Positions 1-6,638 of a stretch of 10,594 nt of DNA are shown piece by piece. The stretch is taken from the NCBI GenBank assembly GCA_016840945.1, contig JAEORJ010000275.1, positions 1 through 10,594 of the forward strand, in the 5' to 3' direction. Within the stretch, counting starts at the first letter, position 1; every line of letters starts with the position of its first letter. Under the pieces are notes generated by a model. The model was given only the letters and a program-made list of their open reading frames with translations, did not search any database and was not told where the DNA came from. This stretch comes from Candidatus Gerdarchaeota archaeon. Lineage in GTDB: Archaea; Asgardarchaeota; Heimdallarchaeia; JABLTI01. Made by a program: the position numbers and the translations under genes.

Positions 1-126
1 ATGAATCCTTCTTTTAAACTAGGTTTTGCAGATAAGGCTATTAAGGCTGAATTGGGTGTTATTGAATCCAAATATGTTAATGGTCTAAAAGTTCTTTACG
101 ATAAGATTAAGACACCTGGAACATGA
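1..126 (+). CDS. C-terminal end of a probable head-tail or tail completion protein (5' truncated)
   Basis: The frame is open from the first base and ends in TGA at 124-126, giving 41 visible residues. The ATG at position 1 may be an internal methionine rather than the real start, because the gene reaches the window edge. The visible part is short, basic and probably helical (KAIKAELGVIESKY, then VLYDKIKTPGT), with no recognisable domain. Its stop overlaps the next start in an ATGA junction, so the two genes are probably translationally coupled. In siphovirus tail operons the gene before a DUF3168 protein is commonly a head-tail joining or HK97 gp10-like protein. That is an inference from position only. 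The coding call is fairly safe because of the overlap; the function is weak. Confidence 0.55.
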   Translation: MNPSFKLGFADKAIKAELGVIESKYVNGLKVLYDKIKTPGT

Positions 127-518
127 TTAAAATATTATTATATGTCTATGATAAACTTATCAATGACGAAGATGTATCAAGCATTGTTGAAAATAGGGTT
201 TTTCCAATTCTTGCACCTGATGGAGATGGCGATAATCCTATTAAATATCCTCTTATAATTATCAAGAGGTCTTCCTTAGAACCCTTTTACACTAAAACTT
301 CAGCAGCCCCATCTCAGGATACAGCCAGTGTCACCATTGATTGCTGGACACCTGAATATCACGATTCTATTGAGTTGGCAGAATATGTTAGACAGGCAAT
401 GGAGTTTTCAAAAGGGGAAATTGGTGGAGTTAAAGTTGATAGGGTTAGACTTATTGATGCAGATGAGGGGTATTCAGAAAATGCTTTTTACCAAAGATTA
501 ATTTTTTCATTTAAATAA
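123..518 (+). CDS. Tail completion / tail terminator protein, DUF3168 (gp17-like) type
   Basis: This 131-residue protein has the layout of DUF3168 tail completion proteins. An N-terminal helix (VYDKLINDEDV) leads to a VENRVFPILAPDG segment around residues 22-34. A YPLIIIKRSS strand follows near residues 42-51, then a TASVTIDCWTPEY strand and an IELAEYVRQAME helix around residues 67-93. The end is a beta-rich FYQRLIFSF stretch. Family members usually have 110-150 residues and form a ring that caps the tail tube at the head-proximal end. The start is the ATG inside the ATGA overlap with the upstream gene. The position directly before the tube gene is where this family normally sits. I recognised the family by pattern only, without a profile search. 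Confidence 0.8.
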   Translation: MIKILLYVYDKLINDEDVSSIVENRVFPILAPDGDGDNPIKYPLIIIKRSSLEPFYTKTSAAPSQDTASVTIDCWTPEYHDSIELAEYVRQAMEFSKGEIGGVKVDRVRLIDADEGYSENAFYQRLIFSFK

Positions 519-527
519 TAAAACAAA

Positions 528-1160
528 ATGGCTTTTACCGATAAAGTAATTGATGGAGGTGACATACTCCTGAAAGTAGATGGGAATGTGATTGGTTGTG
601 CCACTTCACACCAAATTGAGGTATCAAATGCGGTGAGGGAAACATCATTCAAAGGTTCTGGTGTTTGGACCGGTGCAGAGTATGGAAGGTTTTCATGGAG
701 TGGATCTACTGATTCTTTATTCAATTTGATTGATGATTCTTATGTTCGATATGTAGACTTGTGGGATTTGTTCGTCAGTAAAACACTGGTAACTATTTCT
801 TCTACATATGAGGAAGGATCTGATACTTTTGTTCAAGAAGGACAAGCTGTTATCACTAGCATTAACAAGACTGCCGGTGATTCAGATAACGCTTCATTTA
901 GTGTTAACTTCCAAGGTCGCGGTCCTCTTGCTATCTTAGGTAGAGAATTGTGGGCTATAGCTGTTACAGCTACGGGGGCAACACATATTGTAGTAGAAGA
1001 GTTGAATCGTTGTTTCGCTTATTCCGGTGGTGGTGCATTAGACATTTATTTAATGGACGGTACTTACCATATCACAGCTTTTGATGAGTCTAGTGCTATT
1101 GGTCGCGGTACTGTTACTGTTGATGGAGCAAATGATTCAATTTCAGTTCCAATATCTTAA
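528..1160 (+). CDS. Major tail tube protein (TP901-1-like) with C-terminal beta domain
   Basis: This 210-residue protein is predicted to be mostly beta and to form the hexameric rings of the tail tube. Residues 1-140 match the general TP901-1-type tube protein pattern: an N-terminal GGDILLKVDGNVIGCATSHQ strand pair, a VRETSFKGSGVW segment, GRFSWSGSTDSLF near residues 53-65, and an NASFSVNFQGRGPL strand near 121-134. Residues 141-210 look like a separate appended beta domain (LDIYLMDGTYHITAFDE, then GRGTVTVDG), plausibly a decoration on the outside of the tail. The start ATG follows an A-rich leader with no clear Shine-Dalgarno. A strong terminator lies just downstream, as suits a protein needed in many copies. 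No sheath gene follows, which supports a non-contractile tail. Family assignment rests on sequence pattern and position between the completion protein and the chaperones. Confidence 0.8.
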   Translation: MAFTDKVIDGGDILLKVDGNVIGCATSHQIEVSNAVRETSFKGSGVWTGAEYGRFSWSGSTDSLFNLIDDSYVRYVDLWDLFVSKTLVTISSTYEEGSDTFVQEGQAVITSINKTAGDSDNASFSVNFQGRGPLAILGRELWAIAVTATGATHIVVEELNRCFAYSGGGALDIYLMDGTYHITAFDESSAIGRGTVTVDGANDSISVPIS

Positions 1161-1178
1161 TGATTATTATTTTTCGAT

Positions 1179-1210
1179 AAGCCTTCCTCCCAAACGAGGG
1201 AGGCTTTTTT
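1179..1210 (+). terminator. Rho-independent terminator after the major tail protein gene
   Basis: An 11-bp stem pairs AAGCCTTCCTC (1179-1189) with GAGGGAGGCTT (1196-1206), with one G-T wobble. The loop is CCAAAC (1190-1195). The right arm runs into a T tract up to 1210. It starts 18 bases after the tail tube stop and ends 18 bases before the next ATG. No recognisable promoter fits between it and that start, so downstream transcription probably depends on read-through or on antitermination. That would give more tube mRNA than chaperone or tape measure mRNA. The hairpin is read directly from the sequence; its effect on expression is inferred. Confidence 0.9.
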
Positions 1211-1228
1211 ATTTTAAATCAGAGCGTT

Positions 1229-1507
1229 ATGAAAAAAGAAATAAGTGTAAAGTTTAATGGGAAAGTTTTTAAGGTAAAACAACATTCTTATCGGGCTATG
1301 TTTTTATTTGAGGAATTGGCTGGGAAGAGTGTTAATAAAGCCAATGAAAGTTTAAAGGATAATATTTTGTATATCTATTGTCTTTTAAGTGCGTGTAATA
1401 AGGATTTTGAATACTCATGGGATGATTTTTTAGACATAATTGAAGAAAACCCAAACACATTAAATGAATTAGGTTTAAGTGAGGTATTCCAATCTGAAAA
1501 AAAGTAG
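1229..1507 (+). CDS. Tail assembly chaperone, G-like (unshifted product)
   Basis: This 92-residue protein sits in the normal slot for the lambda gpG-type chaperone, between the tail tube and tape measure genes. The N-terminus is a short beta segment (EISVKFNGKVFKVKQ), followed by a helical part (YRAMFLFEELAG; NILYIYCLLSAC) and an acidic stretch (WDDFLDIIEENP, about residues 70-81). The last three codons are GAA AAA AAG, and the TAG stop follows the slippery run directly. In phages of this type the G product coats the tape measure protein during assembly and is not part of the virion. The start lacks a Shine-Dalgarno. There is little family sequence signal at this length, so the call rests mainly on gene order and the frameshift cassette, which together are strong. 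Confidence 0.82.
   Translation: MKKEISVKFNGKVFKVKQHSYRAMFLFEELAGKSVNKANESLKDNILYIYCLLSACNKDFEYSWDDFLDIIEENPNTLNELGLSEVFQSEKK
1498..1504 (+). promoter_or_regulatory. Programmed -1 ribosomal frameshift slippery site A-AAA-AAG
   Basis: In the reading frame of the 1229 gene the bases split as A AAA AAG, a canonical X-XXY-YYZ heptamer on which two lysine tRNAs can slip back one base and re-pair. The zero-frame stop TAG (1505-1507) follows at once. After slipping, translation continues from GTA at 1504-1506 in the frame of the downstream ORF, with no stop until 1834-1836. The fusion is therefore join(1229..1504,1504..1836), about 202 residues. The heptamer and open frame are seen directly. Use of the site in vivo is inferred from the lambda G/GT precedent and similar long-tailed phages. 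Confidence 0.88.
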
Positions 1508-1836
1508 ATAACTCAGACCAGGAAGAAGAACCGGTGAGTTTGAGTTCATTGTATGGATTTGTAGTTTTTGATTGTGGAGTTTCACCTGATTACTTCCTAG
1601 ATGAGATGCAACCCTTTGAGGTATCTGCTTTATCTGAAGCTTATTATAAGACATATAAAGAAAAATGGGAGATAACAAGATCTGTCATTCATGCCATATA
1701 TTCATCACAATCAACAAAGCCAATAGATCCTTTAAAAATTATGCGGTTCAATTGGGATAAAGAAACACAAAAAGAACTTCCGAAACTTTCAGAAACAGAT
1801 AGGGAGCGGTTAAAGAAGAAATATAACATAAAATAA
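1504..1836 (+). CDS. T domain of tail assembly chaperone (made as G-T fusion by -1 frameshift)
   Basis: This frame encodes about 110 residues that are probably translated only as the C-terminal part of the G-T fusion. It is entered at 1504 by the -1 slip, and the join region reads VDNSDQEEEPVSLSS, an acidic linker. The main domain has YGFVVFDCGVSPDYF, then a helical core (PFEVSALSEAYYKTYKEKWE; RSVIHAIYSS) and a basic C-terminus (ERLKKKYNIK). In lambda the T part recruits the tail tube protein to the chaperone-coated tape measure. An independent GTG start at 1534 exists behind a purine-rich GGAAGAAG. The slippery site and continuous open frame make the fusion the better model, though an annotation program may report 1534-1836. 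The stop lies two bases before the tape measure ATG. Confidence 0.8.
   Translation, partial: VDNSDQEEEPVSLSSLYGFVVFDCGVSPDYFLDEMQPFEVSALSEAYYKTYKEKWEITRSVIHAIYSSQSTKPIDPLKIMRFNWDKETQKELPKLSETDRERLKKKYNIK
1510..1540 (+). promoter_or_regulatory. Putative frameshift-stimulating hairpin
   Basis: Five bases after the slippery heptamer, AACTCA (1510-1515) is exactly complementary to TGAGTT (1535-1540). An alternative register pairs AACTC and ACC (1517-1519) with GGTGAGTT (1533-1540), with a two-base AG bulge. A second TGAGTT (1541-1546) could also pair with the left arm. The distance fits the usual 5-9 base spacer of frameshift-stimulating structures. The stem is moderate, so a weak or accessory role is possible, and no folding energy was calculated. 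Confidence 0.5.
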
Positions 1837-1838
1837 TT

Positions 1839-4340
1839 ATGGCAAGAGGATTTAACATAAGAGCTTGGCTAGGTTTGGAAACCAAGTCTTTTTCGAAAGG
1901 CTTAACTCAAGCTAGGGGTAAGTTGACCGGCTTCCAAAGGATGTTAAAAAGTACCAATGATGTTCTTAGGGGATTAAAGTTTACCGCGATTGGTGTAACT
2001 GGTGTCGGAGCAATAACTAGGGCAATTACCGTTTTGAAGGAGTTTCAAACCAGTATGGCTAGGGTTAAGGTTATATCCAGAGCAACACCTGAAGAATTTA
2101 AAAAAATGACAGAGGTTGCAAGAGAGATGGGTGCAACAACTCGTTTTTCTGCAACTGAGGCAGCAAGCAGTTTACAATATTTATCAATGGCTGGTTTGAG
2201 TGCCAGTCAATCTATAACAGCCTTACCAGCAACAATGAATCTAGCTGGTGCCAGTATGGTTGATATGGGTACTTCTGCTGATATGGTAACCAATATTTTA
2301 GGGGGATTTAATTTAAAAGTTGAAGACCTTGAAGATATTGTTGACCTGATGGCTCATACAACAAGGATTTCAAATACCAATTTGATTGAATTGTATGAAG
2401 CTATGAATAAGGCAGCCCCATTAGCGACACAATTGGGTATATCGGCTCAGGAAGTAGCTCAGGCAATGGCTTTATTTGCCAATAAGGGGGTTAAGGCTGC
2501 TGAGGCCGGTGTCGCATATGCAGGTGTACTAACACGTTTATTAAAGGAGCCGAAAATGGTTGCAAAATCCCTACAAGAATTAGGGATTGATATTTCTGAG
2601 ACCTCAATAAGAGAAGAGGGTTTCATCGGAACGATGAAACGATTAAAAGAGGCTGGTATCAATGCAACCCAAATGGCAAAGATTTTTGGTTTGCACGTTA
2701 AAACAGCGGGTGTTTTTGCAAACATGTCTGCCGAAGAAATAGATCTGATGGCTGAAAAGCTAAAAGATTATAATGGTGCAGCTAAAGAAATGTCCGAAGA
2801 GGGTATTGGGGGGATTGATAAAGCAATCAAAATCTTCATATCAAAATTGGATGAATTCTTCATAAAGTTAGGTTATGAAGAAGGATTGGCTGGTTGGATT
2901 GAAACAATTATTAAGGGTGCAGCAAGACTTATAGAGTGGTTTACAAAGCTATCTGGAAGTATGAAACTTCTTACAGTTGCTTTAGTTGCACTCACGTTTA
3001 AATTAAAAACTGTTGCAGCTGCTTTTAATGCAGTTTCGTTATCTATTTTAGGTAAATCAGGTGTCTCATTTAGTTTTGCAGCTGCAACAAAAAGTGCTAC
3101 ACACTTTTTTAAGTTAATGTCGGCCTCATATGGCCCATTAATGTTGATTATTGGTTCTTTAGCTTTGATGGTTAACAACCTGAATCTTGCTGATGAAGCA
3201 ATGAAAAAAATATCCAGAGGTAGTGATGAATCTCTTGATAATTTAGATAAACTCTTAAAGGTTAATAAAAATATAGGTGGATCTTCTGTAAAAGAATTAC
3301 AAGAAGCTTCTACACTTGCTGAAATTGAAATTGAAAAACAAAAAAAGATTGTTGAAGGATTTGGAGATTCTAAAAGTGATAGGGCAAAAAGAGCAGCTAG
3401 TGGTTTACAAAATTTATATGGTTTATTAGGAAGAATAAATAAAGAACTAAATTTAAAAGTAAAATCTGAAAGTGAATCTGAGGCTTTAGCTCAAATCTCT
3501 TTAAAAGAGATGGATGAAGAAGCTAATCTTTTAAAGCAAGAACAAGAAGCTATAGGTAAACAAATAAGTCAAATAACAGAACTTATTAAAGATTCTGAAT
3601 TTTGGCTTAAATACAATAAAGACTCAGCTGAATTTTTAAAAAAAGAAGTTGATTATATAAAAGAAATTTCTAAATATTTCCCAACATATGAAGAAGGGAA
3701 TGGCTTTTATAAGATACTTTTTGATTCTAGGGTTGAAGCTAATAAATTAGCTAAAACAATCAAAGAATTAAAACTTCCAGAAATTAGCTTTATCCCCCAC
3801 GAAGAACTTGATAGACTAGCTCAATTAAATGCTGAATTACTTAAAATGAATGATCGCTCTCAATTAACAAGAAACGCGATAGCTTCATTTGGTGAGGAAT
3901 TGATGTCCATGACGGTAGATTCAGCTGAGTCTTTTGAAGAGTTTGCTCAAAATATAGGTAATTCATTAAGAAGGGTTATTGGGGGGTTGATAGCCCAAGG
4001 TGTAGCTGGTGCCGTTTCACATGCTTTAGCGGAAGCCCCTTGGCCTATTGGTTTAATTGCTGCCCCACTAGCCGGTGCAACAGCTCAAGCATTATTTTCT
4101 CAGATGATACCCAAGTTTGCTACTGGTGGTATTATTGGAGGAACAAGTTTCACAGGAGATAAGATTTTAGCTGGTTTGAACTCAGGAGAAATGATTTTAA
4201 GTAAATCGCAACAAACAAACTTATTTAAACTTATTGATCAAGGTGGTGTCGGAGGAAATTCTGTGAATTTTGAAATCAGGGGAGATAAGCTTGTGGGTGT
4301 TTTAGAGAACTATTCAAAGAAAAACAAGAGAATAAAATAA
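1839..4340 (+). CDS. Tape measure protein, TP901 family
   Basis: This 833-residue protein sets tail length and is ejected through the tube with the DNA. Residues about 65-260 carry the TP901 tape measure core: FQTSMARVKVISRATPEEF, then MGATTRFSATEAASSLQYLS, and SNTNLIELYEAMNKAAPLA near residues 178-197. Two hydrophobic stretches near residues 375-400 and 430-447 could insert into the host membrane. Residues about 450-650 are charged and mostly helical or coiled-coil, from very A-rich DNA. Another hydrophobic stretch lies near 720-755. The C-terminus has the familiar FATGGIIGG and GLNSGEMILSKSQQ segment. At the usual 1.5 angstrom per residue this predicts a tail of roughly 125 nm. The stop overlaps the next start by one base (TAATG). 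Family recognition is confident. Confidence 0.92.
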   Translation: MARGFNIRAWLGLETKSFSKGLTQARGKLTGFQRMLKSTNDVLRGLKFTAIGVTGVGAITRAITVLKEFQTSMARVKVISRATPEEFKKMTEVAREMGATTRFSATEAASSLQYLSMAGLSASQSITALPATMNLAGASMVDMGTSADMVTNILGGFNLKVEDLEDIVDLMAHTTRISNTNLIELYEAMNKAAPLATQLGISAQEVAQAMALFANKGVKAAEAGVAYAGVLTRLLKEPKMVAKSLQELGIDISETSIREEGFIGTMKRLKEAGINATQMAKIFGLHVKTAGVFANMSAEEIDLMAEKLKDYNGAAKEMSEEGIGGIDKAIKIFISKLDEFFIKLGYEEGLAGWIETIIKGAARLIEWFTKLSGSMKLLTVALVALTFKLKTVAAAFNAVSLSILGKSGVSFSFAAATKSATHFFKLMSASYGPLMLIIGSLALMVNNLNLADEAMKKISRGSDESLDNLDKLLKVNKNIGGSSVKELQEASTLAEIEIEKQKKIVEGFGDSKSDRAKRAASGLQNLYGLLGRINKELNLKVKSESESEALAQISLKEMDEEANLLKQEQEAIGKQISQITELIKDSEFWLKYNKDSAEFLKKEVDYIKEISKYFPTYEEGNGFYKILFDSRVEANKLAKTIKELKLPEISFIPHEELDRLAQLNAELLKMNDRSQLTRNAIASFGEELMSMTVDSAESFEEFAQNIGNSLRRVIGGLIAQGVAGAVSHALAEAPWPIGLIAAPLAGATAQALFSQMIPKFATGGIIGGTSFTGDKILAGLNSGEMILSKSQQTNLFKLIDQGGVGGNSVNFEIRGDKLVGVLENYSKKNKRIK

Positions 4341-6637
4341 TGGCTGTTAGAATTTTTTACGAATGGGGAGATCGTCTGAATCAATTAAACAGAGTTGAAA
4401 TTGATGATAATACTTATAGCGGAAATCCAATAGAGGTGGTGGCAGGAGCCACCCCTTTTTGTGTCGAGTTTCCAGAAAGAGATTTGATAGATAAGCCTGT
4501 AGTTGGAAATGGAGCGAAACTATCTTTTTTATATAGGGGTTCTGAGAATTTCATGCGAAATTTTTTCACAAATGATATTAAGAGACACACTGTAACACAC
4601 ACAATTGATGGTGTTGTAAATTGGAATGGGTATCTTAATACAGAGGTTTATGTTGAAGATTATAGTAGTGATGGTAGTTCTCTAGGGATTGAATTTGAAA
4701 TGTCGGCCAATAATGGTTTAGCTATTTTGGACAGACTTTATTTTTATGATGATTTGCCTAATGAACATACGGTAACTCCATTTGATATTATAAAATACTG
4801 TCTTGGTAGAACAGAATTGGATTTACGTTATATTTACTATAATTGTGATATAATTTTAAGAAACCCTGCTGAAACGCCTATTGAGGATGATATATTAAAT
4901 TACACGCTAATTAGTGCTAGTAATTACATTAATGAAGATAGTGAAAGGGAAACTTGTAGAACAGTTTTAGAGAGTGCTTTATTATTGTATAGATTGAATC
5001 TTAGGAAAATTGGCAGAGATATTTATATTGAATCAGTTAACACTAAAGCTCAAACATCCTCGAAAACCTATAGGGTTTATGATCTAATTAATGAAGTTTT
5101 TTTATCGAATCAATCATTATCTAACCCATCCTTATTGGTGGGGGAAAATCATTGGTTTGGAACAGGACAATCCCTTGAATATGAAACAGGAATAAATAAT
5201 CAAGTTATTTCTGTTGATACATATCCTGTTGAAAAGGTACTTCCAAACGAATTAAGTAAAGATGATAAGTTTGAAGATGATTATACCGTAATAGATCATA
5301 ATGCGGTTAGTGATTATGAATATACTGAGCATAAATATAATAATACTGCCCATGCAGACTTTGAATTTACAGGTACTTTATCAAGTAATGTCGATGACAC
5401 TTATCCTTCTAGAATAATTGTTGATAAAGAAGAAGTTGAAAATAAGGGGACTTCAAATGAGGATGTTTATGTTGGTGTAATAAATACTCCAACCAGACTT
5501 TTAGGGGAGATTGGCAACATACCCGATTCAAGCTTTAATGGTGCAGAATATACTAACGATATTGTTATAAAAACAAAAGTTTTATTACCACCATTAAGGT
5601 TTACAGAAATTCCCCCCTCAATGCAGTTGAAATTGTCTGCAATGATTCAGAAAGACATTGATGCTTATTATAAAGAGAAAGATAAAACTAACACAATAAG
5701 GGGATTTGAATGTGGGGGTTATTTAAAAATTGGTGATTATTATTTAAGAGGTATATTAAATTCTTGGTATTCACCGCCAGAGGGTCAAACTATTCATAAT
5801 AGGATAGATTTGGATTGGACAACAACACCATCAACATTTCCTTTGGTTTTTACATCATCTCCTACCGCAACACAAAATTCTCCTTATGATTCATTAAGGG
5901 TTTCGGATAGATGGGTGTCTTTATTTAATTATTCAAGCTCTAAGTTTAGTGACTATGATTATGTGGAGAAAGATGATATAGATAGTTCATTTGGTTTTCT
6001 GGAAATACCTGTTCCCACAAACGTTAAATTAGGAGAGGTAATTCAGGCAGAGTTTGGAATAAGCTATTATTATTGTGAAAGACATTTTTGGTGGAATACA
6101 GTAACATTAAGTTATACTTCCGAAGGAACAAGTTCTTTAGCTCCTTTACATGAAGCAATATTATTTAAAGATTTTGAATTAAATGTTGAGTCTGAAGCTT
6201 TAGATGGGAAGATTGAGTTTGTGGGAGAAGGTGATGGTGGGTACAAAGATTCTGGACAAGAATTGAGTTTAATTATGGGCACATCTAATGAAATTTCTCC
6301 TTTACAGAAGGGTGCTTATATGATAAAAATGACTGAGTACGGTAATCCTTCTAATTATAGTATTTTTTCTCCTACAAAATACGGTAGCCAATATTATTTT
6401 AGTAAAGAGAGTGATTTATTAAAAAAGCCAGAGGAGGCTTTAATGCAAACATTAATGGCTAATAGACAAAACCCAATGGTTAAAATAAATGCCTCATTTA
6501 AATATGAAGATATTAATGAGTATTGTTTAATAAACTTCCCTGATTTAGAAGATAAAAACTTCATTTTTATTGGTGGAGAAATTGACTATAGAGACTTGTC
6601 AATTAGGGGTACGTGGAAAGAAATAAATCCAGATTAA
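4340..6637 (+). CDS. Distal tail / baseplate hub-like protein
   Basis: This 765-residue protein follows the tape measure gene, where siphoviruses encode the distal tail and tail-associated hub proteins. The N-terminal region is beta-rich and contains a VVNWNGYLNTEVYVEDYSS segment (W95-NGYL) followed by SANNGLAIL (residues 122-130). I associate this layout with hub-like tail proteins of Bacteroidota phages. The middle carries many Asp, Asn and Tyr residues and no catalytic motif that I recognise. The last 120 residues include an amphipathic stretch (EEALMQTLMANRQNPMV) and end in FIGGEIDYRDLSIRGTWKEI. There is no signal peptide or membrane segment. No separate short distal tail gene is present, so this protein may combine the Dit and Tal roles. 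The tail-tip role is well supported by position; the exact function is not. Confidence 0.65.
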   Translation: MAVRIFYEWGDRLNQLNRVEIDDNTYSGNPIEVVAGATPFCVEFPERDLIDKPVVGNGAKLSFLYRGSENFMRNFFTNDIKRHTVTHTIDGVVNWNGYLNTEVYVEDYSSDGSSLGIEFEMSANNGLAILDRLYFYDDLPNEHTVTPFDIIKYCLGRTELDLRYIYYNCDIILRNPAETPIEDDILNYTLISASNYINEDSERETCRTVLESALLLYRLNLRKIGRDIYIESVNTKAQTSSKTYRVYDLINEVFLSNQSLSNPSLLVGENHWFGTGQSLEYETGINNQVISVDTYPVEKVLPNELSKDDKFEDDYTVIDHNAVSDYEYTEHKYNNTAHADFEFTGTLSSNVDDTYPSRIIVDKEEVENKGTSNEDVYVGVINTPTRLLGEIGNIPDSSFNGAEYTNDIVIKTKVLLPPLRFTEIPPSMQLKLSAMIQKDIDAYYKEKDKTNTIRGFECGGYLKIGDYYLRGILNSWYSPPEGQTIHNRIDLDWTTTPSTFPLVFTSSPTATQNSPYDSLRVSDRWVSLFNYSSSKFSDYDYVEKDDIDSSFGFLEIPVPTNVKLGEVIQAEFGISYYYCERHFWWNTVTLSYTSEGTSSLAPLHEAILFKDFELNVESEALDGKIEFVGEGDGGYKDSGQELSLIMGTSNEISPLQKGAYMIKMTEYGNPSNYSIFSPTKYGSQYYFSKESDLLKKPEEALMQTLMANRQNPMVKINASFKYEDINEYCLINFPDLEDKNFIFIGGEIDYRDLSIRGTWKEINPD

Positions 6638-6638
6638 G

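Noticed and set aside
1534..1836. Independent gene starting at GTG 1534
   Set aside because: The same frame is open back to the slippery site at 1504, and the slippery heptamer plus gene order favour a frameshift fusion. The purine-rich GGAAGAAG before GTG keeps a minor independent start possible.
2459..3178. Antisense ORFs within the tape measure gene (2459-2725 and 2873-3178 on the - strand)
   Set aside because: They lie wholly inside a confidently recognised gene, have no recognisable protein features and no start signals.
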